The notes: generated by a model not told the origin, from the letters alone. Positions 45,593 to 53,807 are shown, counted from the first letter of the stretch. The stretch is 64,000 nucleotides of DNA from Pectobacterium zantedeschiae (GCF_004137795.1 NZ_NWTM01000004.1:62001-126000), one strand, 5' to 3'. Numbers and translations: made by a program.

Positions 45593-47257
45593 ATGGATAT
45601 CTGCTTCAGTAAGAAGAAAAGTATATTTTTCTTAATAATGATGTTTTTTAGTTTGTTTCTAGGCGGACTAACGGTGAGTCACGCGGCCGCCAATGATAAA
45701 GCGTTCCTGCATCCAGGCATGCTTTATACGCAAGCTGATTTGGCGCGAATGAAGACGGGAGTCGATAATAAGCAAGAGCCTTGGTATACGGATTGGCAAC
45801 TGCTGCAAGCTCACTATTTGGCAAGCTCAACTTATTCGGTCACGCCAAAAGCGGTGGTATACCGAAACGATCCCACTAATGGCAGCGCGGGAAATGGCGA
45901 ATTACAGAATAGTGCTTCAGCCGCATTGTCCCTCGCAATTGAATGGGCTATTACAAAAAATCCTGTCTATTCTAAAGCAGCGATAAAAATTCTTAACGGT
46001 TGGTCAACGACCTTGACGGCAATTAAGGGTAATGACGCCCAGCTTGCCGCCAGTCTTTATGGCTATAAATTGCTTAATGCGGCTGAAATTTTGCGTTACA
46101 CCGAAAGCGGCTGGTCATCGGCTGATATTGCGCAGTTTAGTAAAATGATGAGCAACGTATTTTACCCCTTAACCAAAACATATGGTCAGGTGAACGGTGG
46201 CTGGGCGAATGGCAACTGGGATGCTGCTGACACCGTATTTCATCTGAGCTTAGGTGTCTGGCTGAACGATTCTGAAATATATGACAATGCCGTAACTTAC
46301 TTTAAACAGGGGGAAGGCAACGGTTCGGTTATCCATTATGTACAAAATGATAATGGGCAACTACAGGAGAGTGGCCGGGATCAGGCGCATGCGCAAGGTG
46401 GATTAGGGTTATTAGTGATGGCCGCACAGATTGGCTATAACCAGCGCCAATATCACACTAATGGCGCAGATATGGTGAGCTACCCGAATAATACTTATCC
46501 ACTCGTTAAGGCGGCGGAGTATACAGCGAAATATAACCTGGGATATACAGTTCCCTATACGCCGATTCCTGGCAAAGGTTATACGCTTGCGGACATGGGA
46601 AAAGGGCACGCATGGATCCCAGGACTGACCATCTCTTCTGCATTTCGTGGCGAGTTTAGGCCAATATATCGTGGTATTCTCAGCTTATTCACCGCAGCTG
46701 GCGTGTCTGAAACCAAACTGCCTTACACTAAAGAAGTCATTAGTCGTATGCCGATAGGTAAGTTTTATTTTGATCATCCTTCCTATGAAGGATTAATCAA
46801 TGCGACAGATTCTTCTTCAAGCAATATGTATATTGTATTGCAGTCCGTCAGTAAATCTCTGAATAAAGATAGCACGGGAACGCTGGCTGCCATCACCGGT
46901 GCTTCCGCGCCAATTATCGTGAATGGGGTCAATCCGTCGGTAAATAGTGGCATTCAGGCTGTTTACATTAATCAGAATAGATTCGCTTTTCGTTCGATAC
47001 AGACAGGGAAATATATTTCTGTCTCCTCTGATGGGCGTTTATTAGCATCTGCTGACAATGTGACCGACAGCGAGTCATTTATTTATACCGATTCGGGTAA
47101 TGGCAACGGTACGTTACTTGCCGTGTCTAACCGTCGCTATGTTGTAATGGATGCTGATACTTATCAACTTTCAGCAACCGGAACCAGCGTTAACAATGAT
47201 AATGGCCGTTGGATGATGTTATATCCCGATCCTACCGCGTTAGGTGTTGTTAAGTAA
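45593..47257 (+). CDS. Secreted alginate-lyase-fold polysaccharide lyase with C-terminal trefoil-like domain
   Basis: 554 residues. Signal peptide about 1-32: a lysine-rich start, the hydrophobic run IFFLIMMFFSLFLGGLTV, and cleavage near SHAA. Residues 40-400 form an alginate-lyase superfamily (alpha/alpha) domain with NGNWDAAD (206-213) and ESGRDQAHAQ (259-268), a conserved active-site block of this superfamily. Residues about 460-550 (FRSIQTGKYISVSSDGRLLA, later NRRYVVMD) resemble a fascin/ricin-like beta-trefoil, probably carbohydrate binding. AAAAAGGAA precedes the start. Expected to cleave a uronate polymer by beta-elimination, supplying substrate for the PTS and GH88. Polymer identity unknown; AT-rich composition suggests transfer. 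Confidence 0.82.
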   Translation: MDICFSKKKSIFFLIMMFFSLFLGGLTVSHAAANDKAFLHPGMLYTQADLARMKTGVDNKQEPWYTDWQLLQAHYLASSTYSVTPKAVVYRNDPTNGSAGNGELQNSASAALSLAIEWAITKNPVYSKAAIKILNGWSTTLTAIKGNDAQLAASLYGYKLLNAAEILRYTESGWSSADIAQFSKMMSNVFYPLTKTYGQVNGGWANGNWDAADTVFHLSLGVWLNDSEIYDNAVTYFKQGEGNGSVIHYVQNDNGQLQESGRDQAHAQGGLGLLVMAAQIGYNQRQYHTNGADMVSYPNNTYPLVKAAEYTAKYNLGYTVPYTPIPGKGYTLADMGKGHAWIPGLTISSAFRGEFRPIYRGILSLFTAAGVSETKLPYTKEVISRMPIGKFYFDHPSYEGLINATDSSSSNMYIVLQSVSKSLNKDSTGTLAAITGASAPIIVNGVNPSVNSGIQAVYINQNRFAFRSIQTGKYISVSSDGRLLASADNVTDSESFIYTDSGNGNGTLLAVSNRRYVVMDADTYQLSATGTSVNNDNGRWMMLYPDPTALGVVK

Positions 47258-47266
47258 TACTCGAAT

Positions 47267-47295
47267 ACGGAACCGGAGCGAACCTCTGGTTCCGT
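47267..47295 (+). terminator. Hairpin after the lyase gene
   Basis: ACGGAACC (47267-47274) / GGTTCCGT (47288-47295), 10 bases after the stop codon; no adjacent T-run, so termination efficiency is uncertain. Confidence 0.5.
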
Positions 47296-47296
47296 G

Positions 47297-47326
47297 CACA
47301 ATTGTTCCATACACAATTTTTCCATA
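47297..47326. repeat. Tandem 15-bp duplication
   Basis: CACAATTGTTCCATA and CACAATTTTTCCATA stand back to back, with one difference, between the lyase terminator and yhhW. Confidence 0.6.
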
Positions 47327-47465
47327 CAAATGAGTGTGTGTTGTACCCCATTTCCCAATGCGGCATCCCGTTCTGATTTTTCGAACAGAGCGGTGAGTTT
47401 TTTGCGCTATCTTATTTACCTCCGCCCGTTACACTTTCCTTATCAAAAACGCGGGAGGAAAGAAC

Positions 47466-48161
47466 ATGATCTATTTACGTCAAGCGCAAGATCGCGGACA
47501 TGCGAATCACGGCTGGCTCGACAGCTGGCATACGTTCTCATTTGCCGATTATTACGATCCTGATTTCATGGGATTCTCAGCACTGCGCGTAATTAATGAA
47601 GACTTTATTGAAGGCGGTCAGGGCTTTGGCACACACCCGCACAAAGATATGGAAATTCTGACCTATGTTTTATCCGGTGCGGTTGAGCATCAGGACAGCA
47701 TGGGAAATAAAGAGCAGGTGCCAGCGGGCGAATTCCAGATTATGAGTGCGGGAACGGGTATTCGTCACTCTGAATACAATGCCAGCAAGGATGAACAGCT
47801 GCACCTGTATCAAATCTGGATTATCCCGGAAAAAACCGGGCTGACGCCGCGCTACGAACAGAAGCGCTTTGATGTGCAGCAAGGGCGTCAACTGGTGCTG
47901 TCACCGGATGCGCGTGACGGCTCGCTGAAAGTCTTTCAGGACATGATGCTGTGGCGCTGGGCACTGAAAGCGCAGGAGCAATCGGTGTATCAGATTCAGG
48001 CCGATCGGCGCGTCTGGGTTCAGGTTGTTCGCGGCAGTGTAGAGATTAACGGCCAAAAAGCGGAAACCAGCGATGCGTTCGCAGTGTGGGACGAAACGGC
48101 GATCTCCGTACACGCCAGCGAAGATAGCGAAATTCTGCTGTTTGATTTGCCGCCAGTATAA
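47466..48161 (+). CDS. yhhW: Pirin family protein YhhW
   Basis: 231 residues forming two cupin barrels. The metal ligands of the N-terminal cupin are in GFGTHPHKDMEILTYVL (two His), RHSEYN (His) and the following Glu. E. coli YhhW has quercetin 2,3-dioxygenase activity. GGGAGGAAAG gives a strong ribosome site. In E. coli yhhW lies beside gntR; here a GH3 gene separates them. Confidence 0.93.
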   Translation: MIYLRQAQDRGHANHGWLDSWHTFSFADYYDPDFMGFSALRVINEDFIEGGQGFGTHPHKDMEILTYVLSGAVEHQDSMGNKEQVPAGEFQIMSAGTGIRHSEYNASKDEQLHLYQIWIIPEKTGLTPRYEQKRFDVQQGRQLVLSPDARDGSLKVFQDMMLWRWALKAQEQSVYQIQADRRVWVQVVRGSVEINGQKAETSDAFAVWDETAISVHASEDSEILLFDLPPV

Positions 48162-48181
48162 CGACGGTTAAGAAATAACGG

Positions 48182-48213
48182 ATAAGCCCGCGTAGGAAAG
48201 GACGCGGGCTTAT
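48182..48213. terminator. Bidirectional terminator between yhhW and the GH3 gene
   Basis: ATAAGCCCGCG / CGCGGGCTTAT, perfect 11-bp stem with a 10-base loop, followed by TTC on the plus strand and CCGTTATT on the minus strand. Located between two converging genes. Confidence 0.75.
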
Positions 48214-48226
48214 TTCATCAGCCACA

Positions 48227-50023
48227 TTACCAGCTCAGCCCAAACCCTCTGGAAAACGCCACCGTACCGGTATTCGTTTCCACATCGTAGTATTGCCAGA
48301 TATTGACTGGGAGTTTTCCCTGTGGGGCGCGCTTACCTGTCAGTACCTCTGCCAAAGAAATCATCGAGCGACCACGCCAGCTGCCGTTGTCATACCCGTA
48401 ATAGGAATACGTCGCCACAGCAGCGTTAACATCGCCAGCGTAGTTGATAATGTCATACGGTGCACGTAGTGAAAGGTGAACGCGCTTTTTTCCCAGATTG
48501 GTAGCATGTCGTAACCAGTTAGGGTAAGGGTTATTCGCGACACCGTCTTTTGCTTGTGCGGTGGCGGTGCCATCCTGCTCAACTGGCGTAAAGCTGGTTG
48601 ACAACGTCCCGAGAAGAAATACGTCACAGTTGGAAATATGATCTCTGACTTGGGCATCGGTCAGTTCCGTTTCCTTTGCTGCAACCACATTCAGGTATCC
48701 CTCCTGTGTCATCACCGCTGCGATGCCTTTGGCCTGCTCTCCCCAAGGCGTCAGGATAAAATAGCGTAGGGTTTTGTCTTTTAATGGCAACAGTGATTGC
48801 TGGTTGATCACCACGGTTATGGAACGATCGGCAATGTGTTTTTCTACCTTGTATCCCCATGTAGAAGAAGCGTCAGCGACGGCTCGTTTTTTCTTACATA
48901 ACAGGTGATACCGTGCTTTGAGGGTTAAAATTCGCTCTACCGATGCATCAATTTCAGCTTCTCTGATGTTCCCTTTCTTCACCATGTCCACAATGTGTTG
49001 GATCAAGTCTGGCAAGAGTTTGACCTGCTCAGGAGATGAAATACTGATGGGCATCAGGGCGATATCCACGCCAGCGGTGAACACCTGTCGCACAGCGTCT
49101 TCCTGACTGAAATGATCGGCAATCGCGCCCATATCCAGTGCATCTGAAATCGTCACACCAGCATAACCCAACTCACCGCGCAGGATATCAGTCTGGATCG
49201 CATGTGACATGGTCGCAGGCACCGTAATTTTCTCACCGCTACGTGTAGTAATCTGATCGTTATCCAGTGCCGGATACTGAATATGAGCCGTCATGACCAT
49301 ATCCGATACTGTCTGGTTATCAATCGCCCGTTTATAAGGCATGATATCGATGGCAAAGGCGTCTTCTCGTGAGCGGTCAACGCGAGGCAGACCAGTATGA
49401 GAATCCGTGGATGTACTACCGTGCCCCGGAAAATGCTTGTAAGCGGTGATCAATCCTTGCTGTTTCATGCCTGCCGTCATTTTTTCCGCCAAACGATAAA
49501 CGGTATTCACGTCGTCGCTGAAAGCGCGCACGTTAATGACTGGGTTGAAAGGGTTCGTGTTGACATCAACGACCGGTGCAAAGTTGGTATTGATATGCAT
49601 AAAAATCATGTCTTGTGCCATCAGACGTCCCTGTTCGCTGGCAATCTGTATATCAGAACCCCCTTCAATCGCTGCGGATAGTGCCATATTGCCGGGAAAT
49701 GATGCGTAATCGCCGCGCGGTAGGCGGAAAACGTTTCCCCCTTCATTATCTGTGCTAATGAATAGTCGGACGCCGCCACAGGTTTCCATCGCGGCATACC
49801 ACGCGGTCAGTTTTTTAATTTGCTGCTTATCCTTCAAATTGTTGGCAAATAGGATCACGCCACCAATATGGTGATCCGTGATTAGTTTACCTACCGTTTC
49901 ATCGGGAACTGTCATGTCCTGTTTACTTTTTCCCGTTGGATCCCAATAGCGAAAGTCCAGCATGAGCTTTTGTCCGATTTTCTCTTCCAGCGTCATTGCC
50001 TTTATTTTCTGTTTAATATTCAT
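48227..50023 (-). CDS. GH3 family beta-N-acetylhexosaminidase-type glycosidase
   Basis: 598 residues. N-terminal TIM barrel (about 1-370) with KHFPGHGSTSTDSHTGLP (196-213), the His/Asp dyad loop characteristic of GH3 N-acetylglucosaminidases, and candidate nucleophile Asp294 in TISDALDMGA. The C-terminal alpha/beta sandwich domain spans about 390-598. It is longer than one-domain NagZ (about 340). No signal peptide is visible, so it is probably cytoplasmic. GAGGAAA precedes the ATG. Substrate may be an imported amino-sugar oligosaccharide; a link with the neighbouring PTS/GH88 locus is possible but unproven. Confidence 0.85.
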   Translation of the reverse strand: MNIKQKIKAMTLEEKIGQKLMLDFRYWDPTGKSKQDMTVPDETVGKLITDHHIGGVILFANNLKDKQQIKKLTAWYAAMETCGGVRLFISTDNEGGNVFRLPRGDYASFPGNMALSAAIEGGSDIQIASEQGRLMAQDMIFMHINTNFAPVVDVNTNPFNPVINVRAFSDDVNTVYRLAEKMTAGMKQQGLITAYKHFPGHGSTSTDSHTGLPRVDRSREDAFAIDIMPYKRAIDNQTVSDMVMTAHIQYPALDNDQITTRSGEKITVPATMSHAIQTDILRGELGYAGVTISDALDMGAIADHFSQEDAVRQVFTAGVDIALMPISISSPEQVKLLPDLIQHIVDMVKKGNIREAEIDASVERILTLKARYHLLCKKKRAVADASSTWGYKVEKHIADRSITVVINQQSLLPLKDKTLRYFILTPWGEQAKGIAAVMTQEGYLNVVAAKETELTDAQVRDHISNCDVFLLGTLSTSFTPVEQDGTATAQAKDGVANNPYPNWLRHATNLGKKRVHLSLRAPYDIINYAGDVNAAVATYSYYGYDNGSWRGRSMISLAEVLTGKRAPQGKLPVNIWQYYDVETNTGTVAFSRGFGLSW

Positions 50024-50382
50024 AAAATATTTCCTCTTTCAGACCAGGGTTTAATGACAGAGAAGTAATATTTGAGTGCTATAGCTTCACCTGTCATTTT
50101 TTATATTCAGATATCAGACAGCAATATTCTGAAAATCTATTAAATAGAGTATAAAAAAGAGTAAATATTAATCTTAATTAGTGAGTTGTTTGATTTTTAG
50201 GCATCGGGGTAATGGATGGGCCGCGCTAAAATAAGCTGAGTCGTTATTATCAACATGAATACTTAAAGGGCATTGCGTATTTTCTGGCACACGTTAATTA
50301 TTTTATTCCCCTCCACCTTTACTTTCTTTACGTTTTTTTTGCTAGACTTAGCTTACTGTTTTTCAGGCATTTTTAGTCGACG
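50024..50382. promoter_or_regulatory. Divergent AT-rich promoter region, GH3 gene and gntR
   Basis: 359 bases without a gene. Towards gntR there is a possible promoter: TTTACG around 50326 and TAGACT about 18 bases on, with a poly-T spacer. Towards the GH3 gene the region is strongly AT-rich. No clear operator recognised. Confidence 0.4.
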
Positions 50383-51378
50383 ATGAAGAAGAAAAGACCC
50401 GTTCTCCAGGATGTTGCTGACCGCGTTGGGATTACCAAAATGACGGTGAGCCGCTATTTGCGCAACCCCGCTCAGGTGTCCGCCGCCTTGCAGGAAAAGA
50501 TCGCTATTGCGTTGGATGAGCTGGGTTACATCCCTAATCTCGCACCGAATATGCTCGCCAGCTCGACTAGCCGGGCGATTGGCGTACTGTTGCCATCATT
50601 AACCAATCAGGTTTTCGCTGAGGTGTTGCGTGGGATTGAACGCACGGCGGAAGCGCATGGCTACCAGACCATGCTGGCGCACTATGGCTATCATCCTGAC
50701 AGAGAAGAACAGCGTCTAACTTCACTGCTGTCGTATCACATTGACGGGCTTATTCTGGCTGAACGCACCCACACACCGCGAACGCGACAGATGCTGGACG
50801 TCGCTGGCATTCCAGTGGTGGAGCTGATGGATTCCGTTTCACCCTGTCTGGATATGGCCGTCGGGTTTGATAACGTCGAAGCTGCCCGCCAGATGACATT
50901 ACGTATGGTGGCGCTGGGGCATCGTCATATCGTCTATCTCGGCGCACGACAGGATGAGCGAACCCTCATGCGCTGTCGGGGCTACGAGCAAGCGATGTGG
51001 GAAAGCGATCTCAAAAGTTATTGTGTGATGAGCGAGCGGGCGTCTTCCTATTCGCTCGGTGGTGAGCTGTTGCGACAGACGCAGGCGGAATACCCGCAGG
51101 TTGATAGCCTGTTTTGTACCAATGACGACTTAGCCGTCGGTGCGATGTTTGAATGCCAGCGGCAGGGGCTGCGCGTACCGGAAGATATTGGCGTAGCCGG
51201 TTTCCACGGACACGACATTGGGCAGGCGATGGTGCCGAAGCTGGCTAGCGTACTGACGCCGCGTGAACACATGGGTCGCGTTGGCACCGAGCGCCTGCTG
51301 GCCCGCCTGCGAGGCGAGCCAGTGGAGCAGGAGATGGTCGATGTCGGCTTTACTCTACTGGACGGCGAAAGCCTCTAA
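50383..51378 (+). CDS. gntR: LacI-family gluconate operon repressor GntR
   Basis: 331 residues, like E. coli GntR. The LacI-type helix-turn-helix is at the N-terminus (LQDVADRVGITKMTVSRYLR, hinge region to about 60). A periplasmic-binding-protein-like effector domain begins RAIGVLLPSLTNQVFAEVLRGIE. It represses gntT and gntK until gluconate binds; matching operators are seen at 51960-51989. Convergent with gntK, unlike the co-directional E. coli arrangement. Confidence 0.95.
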   Translation: MKKKRPVLQDVADRVGITKMTVSRYLRNPAQVSAALQEKIAIALDELGYIPNLAPNMLASSTSRAIGVLLPSLTNQVFAEVLRGIERTAEAHGYQTMLAHYGYHPDREEQRLTSLLSYHIDGLILAERTHTPRTRQMLDVAGIPVVELMDSVSPCLDMAVGFDNVEAARQMTLRMVALGHRHIVYLGARQDERTLMRCRGYEQAMWESDLKSYCVMSERASSYSLGGELLRQTQAEYPQVDSLFCTNDDLAVGAMFECQRQGLRVPEDIGVAGFHGHDIGQAMVPKLASVLTPREHMGRVGTERLLARLRGEPVEQEMVDVGFTLLDGESL

Positions 51379-51387
51379 GTCGCGTCA

Positions 51388-51900
51388 TTAGCCTGCTGCG
51401 CGCAGTGCTTCAACACAGCGCTGCACGACTTCTTCCCGTGTGCCGTCAATATCGACCTTCAGGACATCCTGTTCATCACTGCCCGGTTCTTCCAGCGCAT
51501 CGAACTGGCTTTTCAGCAGGTCTGTCGGCATGAAGTGGCCTGCTCTGGCTTTGTGGCGCTCCAGAACCAGTTCAAAGCTGCCTTTCAAATAGATAAACAC
51601 CATCTTTTCGTTCCCTTCGCGCAGGCGATCGCGGTAACGCTTTTTCAACGCGGAACAGACGATGATGCCCGTCTCGTTTTTGTGTGCCAGGCTGTAGGCG
51701 ACATCGCTAAGTCGCTCGAGCCACGGTGCACGGTCTTCATCATTCAACGGCGTACCGCTGGCCATTTTCTGGATATTGGCGCGCGGGTGCAGATCGTCGC
51801 CATCAATAAATTTTGCCTGAATGGCGCGGCCAAGTTCAGCGCCAACTGAGGATTTTCCACTGCCTGATACGCCCATCAGAATAATGCTTCGACCTGACAT
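51388..51900 (-). CDS. gntK: Gluconokinase
   Basis: 170 residues. Walker A GVSGSGKSS (about 10-18), then the gluconate-pocket motif FIDGDDLHPRANIQKMASGTPLNDEDRAPWL and the lid region VCSALKKRYRDRLR. It phosphorylates D-gluconate to 6-phosphogluconate for the Entner-Doudoroff and pentose phosphate routes. Divergent from gntT and sharing its control region; its 3' end faces gntR 9 bases away. Confidence 0.96.
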   Translation of the reverse strand: MSGRSIILMGVSGSGKSSVGAELGRAIQAKFIDGDDLHPRANIQKMASGTPLNDEDRAPWLERLSDVAYSLAHKNETGIIVCSALKKRYRDRLREGNEKMVFIYLKGSFELVLERHKARAGHFMPTDLLKSQFDALEEPGSDEQDVLKVDIDGTREEVVQRCVEALRAAG

Positions 51901-51959
51901 AATTTGATCTCTATCTCAAACTGTAAATTAAATGATACTTAATGGTTCCCGATTTTAAC

Positions 51960-51989
51960 ATGTTACCCGTATCATGTTACCGGTATCAA
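51960..51989. promoter_or_regulatory. Two overlapping GntR operators between gntK and gntT
   Basis: ATGTTACCCGTATCAT (51960-51975) and ATGTTACCGGTATCAA (51974-51989) both match the E. coli GntR operator core ATGTTACCxGTAxCAT and share two bases. They would repress both divergent genes. Confidence 0.8.
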
Positions 51990-51996
51990 ATGATGA

Positions 51997-52012
51997 TGTG
52001 ATACACCTCACA
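51997..52012. promoter_or_regulatory. CRP site upstream of gntT
   Basis: TGTGATACACCTCACA matches TGTGA-N6-TCACA perfectly. Its place next to the GntR operators predicts glucose repression of gluconate uptake. Confidence 0.8.
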
Positions 52013-52058
52013 AACAATCAGCCAATCCAGACTGGGTGCCCTAAAGAGATTATTAACG

Positions 52059-53435
52059 ATGACAGAAATAACATCCGCTTATAGCGCCAGTGTGCTATTA
52101 ACCATCGCTGCTGGTTCGGTCGCACTGTTACTGGTGCTGATTATGCGCTTCCGTGTCCACGCATTTCTGGCGTTGACGCTGGTGAGCTTGATCACGGCGC
52201 TGGCGACAAAAACGCCTTTCGAGAAACTCGTACCTACACTGCTCAGTGGGTTCGGTAGCACGTTAGCATCCGTTGCCCTGCTGGTTGGTCTGGGGGCAAT
52301 GATTGGCCGCCTGCTGGAGGTGACCGGTGGCGCAAATGTGCTGGCGGATACGCTCATCAATAAATTTGGTGAGAAACGCGCGCCTTTCGCGCTGGGTCTT
52401 GCTTCTCTACTGTTCGGCTTCCCGATCTTTTTCGACGCTGGTCTGATCGTGATGTTGCCGATTATTTTCAGTGTGGCAAAACGCTTTGGTGGCTCGACGC
52501 TGACGTATGCGTTCCCAGCAGCCGGTGCCTTTGCCGTTATGCACGCCTTGCTGCCGCCGCATCCCGGCCCGGTTGCTGCCAGTGAACTGCTGGGTGCCAA
52601 CATTGGTCTGCTGGTGCTGGTGGGGGCCGTGATTGCTTTCCCCACTTGGTATCTGGGCGGTTATCTGTTCGGCCTGTGGGCAGGCAAAAAATTCCATTTG
52701 CCGTTGCCGTCAACCTTCCTGACAGAAGTCAAAGCGGACGAGCAGCATACGCCACCGGCGTTTGGCGTGGTGATGTGGGTGCTGTTGCTGCCGCTAATCC
52801 TGATTTTCCTCGATACCGGTCTGAATACTCTGACGGTAATGGGCGTTATCAGCGGTGATAGCGGTCTGGTGCAGTTCCTGCGTATGTTGGGGAAAACGCC
52901 GATTGCGCTGCTAATTACTGTCTTGTTCGCCATGATTATGTTTAGCGGTCAGCATAGCCGTAAACACCTTGAGAAGATCTGTGAAGGCGCGCTGGGCCCG
53001 GTTTGCTCGATTATTCTGGTCACTGGTGCGGGTGGGATGTTCGGTGGTGTGCTGCGTTCCAGCGGCATCGGCGATGCGCTGTCTGGCGCGCTGGCGGATA
53101 CCGGTATGCCGGTGATTGTGGCGGCGTTTGTGGTGTCTGCCGCACTGCGTGTGGCGCAGGGGTCGGCGACGGTGGCATTGACGACCACGGCGGCGCTGAT
53201 GGCGCCTGCGGTGGCGGCGACTCCTGGGCTGAGTCAGTTCGATCTCTGCTTTATCGTGGTGGCGATTGCGGGGGGAGCGACCGTGCTATCGCATGTGAAC
53301 GACTCCGGTTTCTGGCTGGTTGGTCGTTTCCTCGAAATGGATGAGAAGACGACCCTGAAAACCTGGACGGTGATGGAAACGCTGCTCGGCACCATCGCGT
53401 TCCTGATTGCGTTAGTGGGGAGTATTTTCCTCTGA
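52059..53435 (+). CDS. gntT: Gluconate permease, GntP family
   Basis: 458 residues, slightly longer than E. coli GntT (438) at the N-terminus. About 12-14 hydrophobic segments; GntP-family motifs are FGFPIFFDAGLIVMLPIIF and ALLPPHPGPVAASELLGANIG, with GGATVLSHVNDSGFWLVGRF near the C-terminus. A proton-coupled gluconate importer. It has its own terminator; controlled by GntR and CRP from the gntK-gntT intergenic region. Whether it is GntT or GntU-like cannot be settled without a tree. Confidence 0.92.
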   Translation: MTEITSAYSASVLLTIAAGSVALLLVLIMRFRVHAFLALTLVSLITALATKTPFEKLVPTLLSGFGSTLASVALLVGLGAMIGRLLEVTGGANVLADTLINKFGEKRAPFALGLASLLFGFPIFFDAGLIVMLPIIFSVAKRFGGSTLTYAFPAAGAFAVMHALLPPHPGPVAASELLGANIGLLVLVGAVIAFPTWYLGGYLFGLWAGKKFHLPLPSTFLTEVKADEQHTPPAFGVVMWVLLLPLILIFLDTGLNTLTVMGVISGDSGLVQFLRMLGKTPIALLITVLFAMIMFSGQHSRKHLEKICEGALGPVCSIILVTGAGGMFGGVLRSSGIGDALSGALADTGMPVIVAAFVVSAALRVAQGSATVALTTTAALMAPAVAATPGLSQFDLCFIVVAIAGGATVLSHVNDSGFWLVGRFLEMDEKTTLKTWTVMETLLGTIAFLIALVGSIFL

Positions 53436-53440
53436 TGTGT

Positions 53441-53467
53441 TTAGCCCCCCCTTGTGGAGGGGGCTTT
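53441..53467 (+). terminator. Terminator of gntT
   Basis: AGCCCCC / GGGGGCT stem with TTTT following, 6 bases after the stop codon. Confidence 0.8.
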
Positions 53468-53807
53468 TAGCCACATTTTTTATGCCGACTAAGAGACGGT
53501 TTCGTGCGCGATAATGTCGTTATTTTCATGCTACGTTGTAGCACGCGCCCGACATGGGGCGGCTCAAACGCCGCGCGCCCCATGACCCCTGGCTTCTGGC
53601 TAAATTATGCCGCTACGCGGTGCCATCGGCGTTCATGACCCCCTTTCGAGCCGACTGTGACGCGCTCCCAGCGCGGCACAGTCTTTCGCGGCGTCCCTGC
53701 CGCTCACTCGGTGGTCATGCCCACCGCTGCATAATTTTTACGCCAGATAACGTCAACCCTCATAATAATTTGCGCATTTATGTATAAGACTCTGGGGGCA
53801 ACGACGC
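53468..53807. other. GC-rich, strongly folded intergenic element between gntT and yhgN
   Basis: 340 bases with no convincing gene but four clear hairpins in sequence: TGCTAC/GTAGCA (53529-53543), CATGGGGCG/CGCCCCATG (53553-53584), GACTGTGACGCGCT/AGCGCGGCACAGTC (53653-53683, one mismatch in 14 bp) and CGGTGG/CCACCG (53709-53726). AAATTATGC (53602-53610) and GCATAATTT (53729-53737) could close the region, with TTTTTA after the second. It may be an untranslated structured RNA or a palindromic repeat element. A 77-codon frame across it looks spurious. Confidence 0.5.

Noticed and set aside
53554-53787. 77-codon plus-strand frame in the gntT-yhgN spacer
   Set aside because: It lacks a ribosome site, is rich in Arg, Pro and His as expected for GC-rich non-coding DNA, and is crossed by the hairpins described above.
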